From: Micromonospora parathelypteridis
GTDB lineage: Bacteria; Actinomycetota; Actinomycetes; Mycobacteriales; Micromonosporaceae
Direction: 5' to 3'
Length of the DNA: 64,000 nt
NCBI RefSeq assembly: GCF_014201145.1
Contig: NZ_JACHDP010000001.1
Span: 4,092,001-4,156,000 of the forward strand
The position numbers and the translations under genes are program-made. Below are positions 46,672 to 55,484 of this stretch, piece after piece. The notes beneath the pieces were generated by a model that had not been told where the DNA came from, did not search any database, and worked only from the letters and a program-made list of their open reading frames with translations. Every line of letters begins with the position of its first letter. Position 1 is the first letter of the stretch.

Positions 46672-49600
46672 TTGCTACCTCCACGCCTCCGCGGACGTGG
46701 GCCGATCGCGCTGTGCACCGCTCTCGCGGTGCTCGCCCTATCGCCCGCCCTGGCCTCGGCCGGATCCGCCGCCCTCCCGACCACATCCTCTGCCGCGTCT
46801 ACCGCTCCGCCGGCTGGGGCGACCACCCCCACCGTCACCCTGATCACCGGTGCGAAGGTCACCGCCACCAGGATGGCCGACGGAAGCCTCAGTCCTCAGG
46901 TGCGCGACGCCGAGGGCCGGCTGACCGGGTTCACCTCGTCCCGGGAGGGAGGGGACACCTACGTCTACCCGCACGGCGTGCTGCCGTACGTGGGCGCCGG
47001 GCTGCTCGACAAGCAGCTGTTCAACCTCTCGGAACTGCTGGCGGACGGGTACGACGACGCGCAGCGTGGTCAGCTCCCGCTGATCGTCACCTACGGCACC
47101 GCCGCCGCCCGCTCCCGTACCGCCTCGGCGCCGGAGGGCGCCCGCGACGTGCGCAGGCTGGACAGCATCCAGGGCGCTGCGCTGACCGTCGAACGCTCGG
47201 AGACCTTCTGGTCCTCGATCACCGGCGGCGGGGAGATGGCCGCCCGTTCCACCGGCAACCGGCTCGCGCTCGTCGGCGGCATTGCCAAGATCTGGCTGGA
47301 CGGCAAGGTCGAGGCCGACCTCGCCGACAGCACCGCGCAGGTCGGCGCCCCCCAGGTCTGGGCGTCCGGGAACACCGGCAAGGGTGTCGACGTCGCCGTC
47401 CTGGACACCGGCATCGACACCAACCACCCCGACTTCGCCGGCCAGATCGCCGCCACCGAGTCCTTCGTTCCCGGTCAGACGGTGAAGGACGTCTACGGCC
47501 ACGGCACGCACGTCGCCTCCACCCTCGCCGGCACCGGCGCGGCCTCGGGCGGCACGGAGAAGGGCGTCGCCCCGGGCGTGCGGCTGCACGTCGGCAAGGT
47601 CATCGGCGACGACAACGCCGGCCAGGAATCGTGGATCATCAGCGGCATGGAGTGGGCCGTCCACGACCAGCACGCCAAGATCGTCAACATGAGCCTCGGG
47701 GCCGACCCCACCGACGGCACCGACCCGATGAGTGTGGCGCTCAACGAGCTCAGCGAGGAGACCGGGGCGCTGTTCGTCGTCTCTGCCGGCAACGCTGGTC
47801 CCGGCCCGTACACGGTCGGCAGCCCCGGCAGCGCGGACGCCGCGCTGACCGTCGGTGCCGTCGACAGCACCGACGTCCTCGCCGGCTTCTCCAGCCAGGG
47901 GCCGCGGATCGGCGACCGTGCCCTCAAGCCCGACATCACCGCCCCCGGTGTCGGCGTCCTGGCCGCCCGCTCCCAGGACTCCGCCGGCGAGGGCTGGTAC
48001 CGCCTCGGCGACGGCACCTCGATGGCAGCCCCGCACGTCGCGGGCGCTGCCGCGCTGTTGGCCGCTCAGCATCCCGACTTCACCGGAAAGCAGCTCAAGG
48101 AAGCCCTGGTCAGCACCGCGAAGGCGGTCGGTGGGCTCAACCCCTACCAGGGCGGCAACGGCCGACTGGACATCGCCGCGACCACGACCGCGTCCGTCGT
48201 CGCCACCACCAGCGCCGACTTCGGGTACCCCGAGTGGCCGACCGCCCCGCAGGGCACGGTCGAACGGGAGGTCCGTTACACGAACCTCAGCGACATCGCT
48301 GTCACCCTCGATCTCGCCGCGACCGTCGACGGTGGCCCGGAGAACCTCTTCACCCTGTCGTCCCGGCAGATCACCGTCCCGGCGCGCGGCGTCACCTCGG
48401 TGACCGTGGTCACGGACTTCGACCGCGTGCCAGCCGACAATCCCTTCGCGGGCTTCCTCACCGCCACCGACGCCTCCGGCGCGGTCCGCACCCGCACCGC
48501 GCTCGCCGTCGGCCGTGAAGGCGTGCGCCACCGCCTCACCTTCAAGGCCAGGGACCGCAGTGGCAAGCCGACCGGTGGAGATCTCCTCCTGCTCGGCCAG
48601 GACAACACTGTCCTGCAGCAGCAGATCGACGCCACCGGAACCCTGGAGCTGCGGCTGCCCCCGGGCACGTACGCGGCGTGGCTCAAGACCGAGGTCGAGG
48701 GCGCGAACGGGCCGAACTCACGCGGGCTCGGCGTGCTGCCCGTACCGGAGATCAGCCTCGACCAGGACCGCACCGTCAATTTCGACGCCACCAAGGCACG
48801 CCGGGTCACGGTGGACACGCCACAGGAGTCGACCCTGGACGGTGCCCGCATCGAAGTGTCCCGCGACTTCGGCGGCAACCTCTGGACCGACGGGTGGTTC
48901 CTGGACTCCGCGTACGACAGCGTCTGGGTGCTGCCCACCGACCGCAAGGTCACGAAGGGCAAGTTCTCCTTCAGCACCCAGTGGCGCACCGTGCAGCCCG
49001 CGCTGACGGTGACGGCCGGTGGCCGTGACTACGACGACCTGCGGGTGCAGCGGGCCGGGACGCCGTTGCCCCGGGGTGCTCAGCACCTCGACGCGGTGTT
49101 CGCCGGCGCCGGTGGCAACAGCGGGTACGCCTCGCTGAACGCCCGTGGCAAGGCCGTCGTGGTGCGCCGCAACGATGCCGTACCCCTGGACAAGCAGGCA
49201 GCGGCGGCGGCGTCCGCCGGCGCCCGTCTCCTGGTGGTGGTGAACGACGGCAGCGGGCGCCTCACGCCGTGGCCGGGTTCGGTGTGGGTGCCACAGGACC
49301 CGCCGCCGGTCACCGTGGCCACCCTCACCCGGGATGAAGGCGAGCAGTTGATCGCCCGGATCACGCACGAGAAGCGGGTCCGGCTCGACGTCACCTCCCA
49401 CCCGACCACCGAATACGTCTACGACCTGATTCGCGACTACCCCGGTGCCATCCCAGCGGACCTTGCCCAGCGGTTCACCCCGCGCGACCTGGCCCGAGTC
49501 GACATGTCCCTGCGTAACTGGCGTCCCGGCCGGGCGCTGGAGACGCGCGCCGGCGTCACCGCGTCGGGTTCGTTGAGCGGCATCGACTACCACGAGGTCC

Positions 49601-50412
49601 CGGCGCGCGGCGAACGCACCGACTGGGTCACCGCCGGTACGCGGTGGACCACGAACGTCACGGTGCCGGACGAGCAGGCCCAGCAGACGGCACCCACCGC
49701 CTACCGAGCCGGCTCGGTCCAGGAGGAGCGGTGGTTCGGCCCGGTGCAACGGCCCCGGCTGCTGACGACCAGCACTGTCTTCCGGGGCGACGGTGACGCG
49801 ATCTCCGCACTGATCCCCGGCTGGGGCGACTCCGGCACCGCGCACGAGGGCAGCACCTCCGGCAACCTGGCCGTCGACAACACCCTGCGGCTCTACCAGG
49901 GCAACAAGCTCGTCGGCGAGGCCAACCGTTCCCAGCCGATGATGAGCAGCCAGGTCCTCAGCCCGGAGCCGCTGCCGTACCGACTCGTGTCGGAGAACAA
50001 GCGTGACGGCTGGGCCGGGCCGTACTCCACCGCCACCAGGACGGAATGGGGCTTCACCTCGGGCAGGATCGAGCCTGGCGTCCTCTGGTGGGAACCGTCC
50101 CTGATCCAGCTCGACTACGCCGTCGACACCGATGTCGACGGAAAGGCGAAGCGTGACGCCGAACTCACGGTCACCGCGCTGCACCTGCCGACGGCGACCG
50201 AGGCGTCCGCCATCCGCACGGTGACGGTGGACGTGTCGTACGACGACGGCGTCAGCTGGCACGACGCCAAGCTCAAGCACAAGGGCGACGGCTGGCGTAC
50301 CCGGATCGACGCCCCGCGTAAGGCGGATTTCGTCACCCTGCGCACCACCGCCCGGGACGCCCGGGGTAACAGCGTGGAGCAGCGCATCACCCGGGCCTTC
50401 GGCCTGCGGTGA
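46672..50412 (+). CDS. Large secreted S8-family serine protease (subtilase, 1246 aa)
   Basis: The TTG at 46672, 6 nt after AGGGA, starts a Sec signal peptide (GPIALCTALAVLALSPALASA, cut near residue 30), followed by a ~190-residue propeptide region. The catalytic triad is D245 (VAVLDTGIDTNHPDF), H277 (YGHGTHVASTLAG) and S450 (GDGTSMAAPHVAGAAALLA), with the oxyanion Asn in VVSAGNAGPGP. The remaining ~740 residues are beta-rich; a segment with RLLVVVNDGSGRLTP resembles a PA-like insert placed after the catalytic domain. No LPxTG anchor is seen, so the enzyme is probably released. A strong terminator follows. It lies divergent from the regulator/hydrolase pair. Substrate and role (nutrition, competition or maturation) are unknown. 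Confidence 0.93.
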   Translation: MLPPRLRGRGPIALCTALAVLALSPALASAGSAALPTTSSAASTAPPAGATTPTVTLITGAKVTATRMADGSLSPQVRDAEGRLTGFTSSREGGDTYVYPHGVLPYVGAGLLDKQLFNLSELLADGYDDAQRGQLPLIVTYGTAAARSRTASAPEGARDVRRLDSIQGAALTVERSETFWSSITGGGEMAARSTGNRLALVGGIAKIWLDGKVEADLADSTAQVGAPQVWASGNTGKGVDVAVLDTGIDTNHPDFAGQIAATESFVPGQTVKDVYGHGTHVASTLAGTGAASGGTEKGVAPGVRLHVGKVIGDDNAGQESWIISGMEWAVHDQHAKIVNMSLGADPTDGTDPMSVALNELSEETGALFVVSAGNAGPGPYTVGSPGSADAALTVGAVDSTDVLAGFSSQGPRIGDRALKPDITAPGVGVLAARSQDSAGEGWYRLGDGTSMAAPHVAGAAALLAAQHPDFTGKQLKEALVSTAKAVGGLNPYQGGNGRLDIAATTTASVVATTSADFGYPEWPTAPQGTVEREVRYTNLSDIAVTLDLAATVDGGPENLFTLSSRQITVPARGVTSVTVVTDFDRVPADNPFAGFLTATDASGAVRTRTALAVGREGVRHRLTFKARDRSGKPTGGDLLLLGQDNTVLQQQIDATGTLELRLPPGTYAAWLKTEVEGANGPNSRGLGVLPVPEISLDQDRTVNFDATKARRVTVDTPQESTLDGARIEVSRDFGGNLWTDGWFLDSAYDSVWVLPTDRKVTKGKFSFSTQWRTVQPALTVTAGGRDYDDLRVQRAGTPLPRGAQHLDAVFAGAGGNSGYASLNARGKAVVVRRNDAVPLDKQAAAAASAGARLLVVVNDGSGRLTPWPGSVWVPQDPPPVTVATLTRDEGEQLIARITHEKRVRLDVTSHPTTEYVYDLIRDYPGAIPADLAQRFTPRDLARVDMSLRNWRPGRALETRAGVTASGSLSGIDYHEVPARGERTDWVTAGTRWTTNVTVPDEQAQQTAPTAYRAGSVQEERWFGPVQRPRLLTTSTVFRGDGDAISALIPGWGDSGTAHEGSTSGNLAVDNTLRLYQGNKLVGEANRSQPMMSSQVLSPEPLPYRLVSENKRDGWAGPYSTATRTEWGFTSGRIEPGVLWWEPSLIQLDYAVDTDVDGKAKRDAELTVTALHLPTATEASAIRTVTVDVSYDDGVSWHDAKLKHKGDGWRTRIDAPRKADFVTLRTTARDARGNSVEQRITRAFGLR

Positions 50413-50421
50413 TCGAACGGA

Positions 50422-50449
50422 GGGCGGGGACCGGCATCGGTCCCCGCCC
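50422..50449 (+). terminator. Strong terminator after the subtilase
   Basis: A perfect 12-bp stem (50422-50433 / 50438-50449) with loop gcat is followed by ttcgtctgt, starting 10 bp after the stop. Confidence 0.85.
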
Positions 50450-50636
50450 TTCGTCTGTCCGGCCCGCGCCGGCTCAAGCCTCGGTGCGGGCGCGATCGAC
50501 GTGGCGTGACTCCCCACACATCGGGAACGTCGTATGGCTTCCGGGCGTTGGCGACCGAGAGAATCACCCCACCCCCACCACAACCCCGTCTCGACCCTTT
50601 TCCGCTGCCCACCGTCGGGCACCCACGCCGTGCCCC

Positions 50637-50654
50637 CCGCATCCGTGGATGCGG
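50637..50654. promoter_or_regulatory. 18-bp inverted repeat upstream of the exporter gene
   Basis: ccgcatcc-gt-ggatgcgg has perfect 8-bp arms and is 38 bp before the exporter ATG, a position where a repressor would block transcription. No regulator gene is adjacent. It could also act as a hairpin in the leader RNA. Confidence 0.4.
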
Positions 50655-50692
50655 TGACGTCGTGACGCACACGCTTCCGCAGAGAGATCGAG

Positions 50693-52000
50693 ATGATGAA
50701 GCAGTTGGTGGACCAGACCGGGCCCGGCACCCGGGTGGAGAGCCCGAGCACGACCGAGGACGTGTTGCCCGGCGACCTGATGAGCAACCGTCAGCGGGTA
50801 CAACTCGTCCTCGTGCTGGGTGCGTTGATCGCGATCGGGCCGTTGACCATCGACATGTACCTGCCCGCGCTGCCCGCCATCACGGCAGGCATGCAGACCA
50901 CCGAGACCGCGGTGCAGTTGACGCTGACCGGCACCCTGATCGGCCTCGCGCTGGGTCAGTTGCTGATCGGGCCGCTCTCTGACGTGGTCGGGCGGCGTAA
51001 GCCACTGCTGGCCGGTCTGGCCGCGCACATCGTGGCATCCGTGCTGTGCGTCTTCGCACCCAACATCGCCGTGCTCGGCGCGCTGCGCGTGCTGCAGGGG
51101 CTCGGCGTCGCCGCCGCCACCGTCGTCGCGACGGCCGTCGTCCGCGACCTGTTCAGCGGCGCCAGCTTCGCCCGGATCTTCTCCCGGCTGATGCTCGTCA
51201 TGGGCCTGGCGCCGATTCTCGCGCCGACCCTGGGCAGCGGCCTGCTGAGCTGGACCGACTGGCGGGGCATCTTCGCGGCGCTGGCGGTGCTGGGTGCGCT
51301 GCTGATCGTCGTGGCCGCGTTCCGGCTCACGGAGACCCTGCCGGTGGCGCGTCGTCGGCACGGTGGGGTGGGCGCGACCCTGCGCGACTACCGGGGACTG
51401 CTCAACGACCGGGCGTTCGTCGGTCTGGTGCTGGTGGCCGGGCTGGCGATGGCGGCGCTGTTCGCGTACGTCTCGGGGTCGTCGTTCGTGCTTCAGGAGC
51501 AGTACGGCCTCGACGAGCAGCAGTTCGGCCTGGCCTTCGGGGCCGGTGCGGTGGGGCTGATCGCGGCCACCCAGTTCAACGTCCGGTTGCTGCGCCGCTA
51601 CACCCCGCAGCAGATCCTGGTCAGCGCCCTCGTCGCGGGGACGGCAGCCGGGCTGCTGCTGGTCGTGTTCGCCGCGACCGAGTTCGGTGGCCTGGGCACC
51701 CTGCTCGCGTGCCTGTGGCTCGTCCTGGCCGCCGCAGGCCTGGCCCTGCCGAACGCTCCGGCGCTGGCCATGAGCCGGCACAGCGAGGCTGCGGGTACCG
51801 CTGCGGCGCTGCTCGGAGCCGTCCAGTTCGGCGTCGGTGCGCTGTCGGCGCCGCTGGCGGGGCTGTTCGGCACCGGGAGCGTACCGATGGCGGTCGTCAT
51901 CGCGGGCGGCATGGCCGCCGCGCTGATCGTCATGATCCTCGTCGTGCCCCGCGCCGACCTCGGCACGGTCGACCCGGACCTGGCGGTCGCTCTGCACTAG
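50693..52000 (+). CDS. MFS drug exporter, Bcr/CflA family (435 aa)
   Basis: Proton-driven efflux pump, 12-TM DHA1 family. The start is followed by TM1 with IGPLTIDMYLPALPAI (the Bcr/CflA signature), the loop 2-3 motif LLIGPLSDVVGRRKPLL (motif A, G-x-L-S-D-x-x-GRR-x) and, in TM5, MGLAPILAPTLGSGLL (motif C-like). Residues 1-29 are a polar N-terminal extension; a second ATG at 50780 would start MSNRQRVQLVL and may be the true start. The ATG at 50693 is listed because AGAGAG precedes it. Substrate unknown, chloramphenicol- or bicyclomycin-like by family only. Confidence 0.9.
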   Translation: MMKQLVDQTGPGTRVESPSTTEDVLPGDLMSNRQRVQLVLVLGALIAIGPLTIDMYLPALPAITAGMQTTETAVQLTLTGTLIGLALGQLLIGPLSDVVGRRKPLLAGLAAHIVASVLCVFAPNIAVLGALRVLQGLGVAAATVVATAVVRDLFSGASFARIFSRLMLVMGLAPILAPTLGSGLLSWTDWRGIFAALAVLGALLIVVAAFRLTETLPVARRRHGGVGATLRDYRGLLNDRAFVGLVLVAGLAMAALFAYVSGSSFVLQEQYGLDEQQFGLAFGAGAVGLIAATQFNVRLLRRYTPQQILVSALVAGTAAGLLLVVFAATEFGGLGTLLACLWLVLAAAGLALPNAPALAMSRHSEAAGTAAALLGAVQFGVGALSAPLAGLFGTGSVPMAVVIAGGMAAALIVMILVVPRADLGTVDPDLAVALH

Positions 52001-52005
52001 AAAGA

Positions 52006-52031
52006 GGGCGGGCCGGTGATCCGGCCCGCCC
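52006..52031. terminator. Bidirectional terminator between the exporter and the 223-aa membrane protein gene
   Basis: A perfect 11-bp stem gggcgggccgg (52006-52016) / ccggcccgccc (52021-52031) with loop tgat sits within a 36-bp convergent gap and serves both strands. Confidence 0.85.
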
Positions 52032-52036
52032 GACCA

Positions 52037-52708
52037 TCAGCGGATCTCGGTGGTGTCCTCGGGGCGCGGTTGGCCGCGCGGCGGGGCGGACCAGGGCGAC
52101 TCACCACCCACTCGGCGTGGCAGTGGCTCGGTCGGTGTCGGATCGGCTGGGTAACCCAGAGTGAGCGGCGCGGTGTCGCGCTCCGCGGGCGCCGGGGGCG
52201 GCCAGTCGGTCAGCGTGAAGTCGTCGTTGCGGGGGCCCGCGTCGGACACCGGGACCGGCGTCACGGCCGGCTCGGTCACCGGGCGCGGCCATTGCCGCCA
52301 ACGCTGCCCGCTGAAGGTCGCCATCAGCAGCAGCAGGCCGATCAGGAAGAGCGTGCCGTTCTCCACGGGCAGCCGTAGCGGCAACGGATCGCCGAGCACC
52401 TTCCACTCGTGCGGGACCGCGTCCCGTACCGAGAAGGGCGCCACGAACATCCCGATGTACGGGGTGACCAGCAGCAATCCCGCCACCAGCGGGCCCAGCG
52501 GCGAGAAGCGCAGCGTGGCGAGCAGGCCCAGCAGGACGCCGCCGACACCGAGGTAGACGGCCGGCTCGATCAGGTTCGCGGTGTTGAACGTGCCGGTCTC
52601 CACCCAGCGGTCGACCGTCCGGCTCGACCCGTCCTGCCCCAGTGTGATCAGCACCCAGGTGATGGGCGCCACCACCAACCCGGCGAGGAAGCTCCAGAGA
52701 TGTCGCAT
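52037..52708 (-). CDS. Membrane protein, unknown function (223 aa)
   Basis: It starts MRHLWSFLAGLVVAPITWVLI and has four hydrophobic segments within the first ~140 residues (the last being GTLFLIGLLLLMATF), followed by a ~75-residue disordered Pro/Thr/Arg-rich cytoplasmic tail (PPRGQPRPEDTTEIR). The ATG at 52708 lies 6 nt from minus-strand TACGGT (52715-52720) without a Shine-Dalgarno, a leaderless arrangement. Its promoter overlaps that of the divergent thioesterase. I do not recognise a family. Confidence 0.78.
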   Translation of the reverse strand: MRHLWSFLAGLVVAPITWVLITLGQDGSSRTVDRWVETGTFNTANLIEPAVYLGVGGVLLGLLATLRFSPLGPLVAGLLLVTPYIGMFVAPFSVRDAVPHEWKVLGDPLPLRLPVENGTLFLIGLLLLMATFSGQRWRQWPRPVTEPAVTPVPVSDAGPRNDDFTLTDWPPPAPAERDTAPLTLGYPADPTPTEPLPRRVGGESPWSAPPRGQPRPEDTTEIR

Positions 52709-52714
52709 CCGCGC

Positions 52715-52724
52715 ACCGTACCGT
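52715..52724. promoter_or_regulatory. Overlapping divergent -10 boxes
   Basis: The decamer accgtaccgt contains TACGGT reading left (52715-52720, 6 nt from the ATG at 52708) and TACCGT reading right (52719-52724, 7 nt from the ATG at 52732), sharing two bases. Both genes lack a ribosome-binding site. Confidence 0.55.
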
Positions 52725-52731
52725 TTTCGAC

Positions 52732-53250
52732 ATGACTGAGCACCTCTCCGCCGCACCGATCGGCAAGCCGACGTCGTACTCCCGCGTCACGCTGAGCAAG
52801 ATCATGACCGCCGTGGACGTGAACCTCTACGGCACCGTGCACGGCGGAGTTCTGATGAAGTTCGTCGACGACGTGGCGGGGGCCGCCGCCGCCCGGCACA
52901 GCGGCGGGACGGCCGTGACCGCGGCGATCGACGAGATCGTCTTCTCCGAGGCGGTCCGGGTCGGCGACCTCGTGCACGCGCACGCGCAGGTGAACTGGAC
53001 CGGCCAGACCTCGATGGAGGTGGGCGTGCGGGTGGTCGCCGAGCGCTGGGACTCGGCCGAGGACGCGCCGGTCCGGGTGGCCACCGCGTACCTGGTCTTC
53101 GTCGGGGTGGACGTGAGTGGGGCGCCGCGGGTGGTCCGCCCGGTGCTGCCGGAGACGGCGGAGGACGAGCGCCGGTACAAGGAGGCCGAGATCCGACGGG
53201 CGCACCGCCTCGCCCGCCGCCGCGCCATCCAGGCCCACCGCGCCGGCTGA
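52732..53250 (+). CDS. Acyl-CoA thioesterase, hotdog fold, YciA-like (172 aa)
   Basis: It hydrolyses acyl-CoA to free acid and CoA. The hotdog helix and active site appear as NLYGTVHGGVLMKFVDDVAG (the conserved N-x-x-GTVHGG-x3-x-x-D) followed by a beta-sheet with DEIVFSEAVRVGDLVHAHAQ and a third strand EVGVRVVAERW. Length and motif match the YciA/acyl-CoA hydrolase group. A basic tail (EIRRAHRLARRRAIQAHRAG) closes it. The ATG is leaderless by the -10 spacing. It is 148 bp upstream of the acetoacetyl-CoA synthetase gene, so the pair may be functionally linked in short-chain acyl-CoA metabolism. Confidence 0.88.
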   Translation: MTEHLSAAPIGKPTSYSRVTLSKIMTAVDVNLYGTVHGGVLMKFVDDVAGAAAARHSGGTAVTAAIDEIVFSEAVRVGDLVHAHAQVNWTGQTSMEVGVRVVAERWDSAEDAPVRVATAYLVFVGVDVSGAPRVVRPVLPETAEDERRYKEAEIRRAHRLARRRAIQAHRAG

Positions 53251-53398
53251 GACGCGGCCACACAGGTCGGGACCGGGGCATGTGGGACGGGCACGCGTCG
53301 GTTGGGGCAGCCGGTGCGCAGAATGGCGCTTCGAGGTAAGGCAAGATGGCGCCACGGCCCATTCACAGTGTCGTGCCGGGCCAGGGGAGGGTGGACCA

Positions 53399-55426
53399 GT
53401 GGGTGACATGCTGTGGGCGCCGCCGGCGGACGTACGTGAGCGGTCCCGGATCGGCGACTACCTGCGCTGGCTGCGGGAGCACCGCGGGCTGGACTTCGCC
53501 GACTACGACGCGCTGTGGCGCTGGTCCACCACCGATCTGGACGCGTTCTGGCGCTCGATCTGGGACCACTTCGAGGTGGTCGCGCACACCCCGCCGACCG
53601 CCACCCTGGCCGAGCGCGGGATGCCCGGCGCCCGCTGGTTCCCCGGGGCCACGCTCAACTACGCCGAGAACGTGCTGCGGATGCCGGGGCGGGCAGACGA
53701 CGACCCGGTGGTGATCGCGCACAGCCAGACCCGACCGCCGGTCACGCTGACCGCCGGGGAGCTGCGGGAGCAGGTCCGCCGCGTGTCGGCTGGGCTGCGC
53801 CGGCTCGGCGTCACCGCCGGTGACCGGGTGGCGGCGTACGCCCCGAACATCGGCGAGACGTACGTCCTGCTGCTGGCCACCGCCAGCCTGGGCGCGATCT
53901 TCTCGTCCTGCGCCCCCGAGTTCGGCACGCGCAGCGTCACCGACCGGTGGCTGCAGATCGAGCCGACCGTGCTGGTCGCCGTGGACGGCTACCGGTACGG
54001 CGACAAGCCGGTGGACCGGCGCGCCGAGGTGGCCGCGATCCGGGCCGCCCTGCCGTCGCTGCGGCACACCGTCAGCATCGCGTACCTGGACCCGTCGGGT
54101 GCCACCGACCACGATCCGGCCGCCCCGGGGGACGCGTTGAGCTGGGCCGAGTTGGCCGCGCCCACCGACGAGCCGTTGACGTTCACGCCGGTGCCGTTCG
54201 ACCACCCGCTGTACGTGCTCTACTCCTCGGGCACCACCGGGCTGCCCAAGCCGATCGTGCACGGCCACGGCGGCATCCTGCTGGAGCATCTGAAGATGCT
54301 CGCCCTGCACCACGATCTTGGCCCGGCGGACCGGTTCTTCTGGTTCACCACCACCGGCTGGATGATGTGGAACTTCCTGGTGTCTGGCCCGGCGGTGGGC
54401 GCGACCATCGTGCTCTTCGACGGCAACCCGGGGGTCCGGGCGGAGCCCGGCCGGCCGGCTGAGCCCGATCTCGGTGGGCTGTGGCGGCTGGCGGCGGAGA
54501 CCGGCACCACGTACTTCGGCACCTCGGCGCCGTACCTGCTGGCCTGCCGCAAGGCCGGCCTGGTCCCTCGGGACATCGCCGACCTGTCGGCGCTGCGCGG
54601 CGTCGGTTCCACCGGCGCGCCGCTGCCCGCCGAGGGCTTCCACTGGGTGTACGAGACCGTCGGCGACCACCTCCAGCTCCAGTCGCTCTCCGGTGGCACC
54701 GACGTGTGCACCGGCTTCGTCGGTGGGGTGCCGCTGCTGCCGGTGTACGCCGGCGAGATCGCCTGCCGGGCGTTGGGCGCCAAGGTGGAGGCCCGCTCCG
54801 CCGACGGCACGCCGGTCATCGGCGAGCTGGGTGAGTTGGTGATCACCGAGCCGATGCCGAGCATGCCGGTGGGCTTCTGGAACGACCCGGACGGCACCCG
54901 CTACGCCGAGGCGTACTTCGACGTCTACCCGGGCGTCTGGCGGCACGGTGACTGGATCACCATCAACTCCCGGGGCGGCTGCGTGATCACCGGACGCTCC
55001 GACGCCACCCTCAACCGTGGCGGCGTACGGCTGGGCACCGCCGAGTTCTACTCCGTGGTCGAGGGGTTGGACGAGGTGCTCGACTCGGTCGTCGTGCATC
55101 TGGAGGACGACGAGGGCGGTGCCGGCGAGCTGCTGCTCTTCGTGGTGCTGGCCGAAGGTCTGGAGCTGGACGACCCGATGCGCGCGAAGATCTGCCGCGA
55201 ACTGCGCACCGCGCTCTCACCCCGGCACGTGCCCGATGAAATCCACCAGGTGCGCTCGGTGCCCCGCACCCTCTCGGCGAAGAAGCTGGAGGTGCCGGTC
55301 AAGAAGATCCTCACCGGCACCCCGGTCGACCAGGCCGCAGCCAAGGGCGCCCTGGCCAACCCCGAATCCCTGACGGCCTTCGCCGCCCTGGCCCAACGCA
55401 GAGCCCCCAACAGAACCCCCGCCTGA
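53399..55426 (+). CDS. Acetoacetyl-CoA synthetase (675 aa)
   Basis: AMP-forming acyl-CoA ligase of the ANL family acting on acetoacetate, by similarity to AACS. The N-terminal DYLRWLREHRGLDFADYDALW block is the AACS/acetyl-CoA-synthetase lead-in. The P-loop-like YSSGTTGLPKPIVHGHGG is motif A5, WFTTTGWMMWNFLVSG follows as in AACS, and GVRLGTAEFYSVVEG is the hinge. The Lys required in the final loop is in SAKKLEVPVKKIL. The GTG at 53399 after GGGGAGG is the best start; an ATG three codons later is possible. Related acetyl- and propionyl-CoA synthetases lack the W-rich segment, which supports the call. Confidence 0.9.
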   Translation: MGDMLWAPPADVRERSRIGDYLRWLREHRGLDFADYDALWRWSTTDLDAFWRSIWDHFEVVAHTPPTATLAERGMPGARWFPGATLNYAENVLRMPGRADDDPVVIAHSQTRPPVTLTAGELREQVRRVSAGLRRLGVTAGDRVAAYAPNIGETYVLLLATASLGAIFSSCAPEFGTRSVTDRWLQIEPTVLVAVDGYRYGDKPVDRRAEVAAIRAALPSLRHTVSIAYLDPSGATDHDPAAPGDALSWAELAAPTDEPLTFTPVPFDHPLYVLYSSGTTGLPKPIVHGHGGILLEHLKMLALHHDLGPADRFFWFTTTGWMMWNFLVSGPAVGATIVLFDGNPGVRAEPGRPAEPDLGGLWRLAAETGTTYFGTSAPYLLACRKAGLVPRDIADLSALRGVGSTGAPLPAEGFHWVYETVGDHLQLQSLSGGTDVCTGFVGGVPLLPVYAGEIACRALGAKVEARSADGTPVIGELGELVITEPMPSMPVGFWNDPDGTRYAEAYFDVYPGVWRHGDWITINSRGGCVITGRSDATLNRGGVRLGTAEFYSVVEGLDEVLDSVVVHLEDDEGGAGELLLFVVLAEGLELDDPMRAKICRELRTALSPRHVPDEIHQVRSVPRTLSAKKLEVPVKKILTGTPVDQAAAKGALANPESLTAFAALAQRRAPNRTPA

Positions 55427-55484
55427 CCCCGCACCCGCGCCCGCTGGCGTCGGGGCGGGCGGCGGGGCAGGGCCGGGGGTGGGG

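Noticed and set aside
46650..48518. Plus-strand 622-codon frame over the subtilase
   Set aside because: It is an Arg/His-rich product with no domain, and the catalytic-triad frame explains the region.
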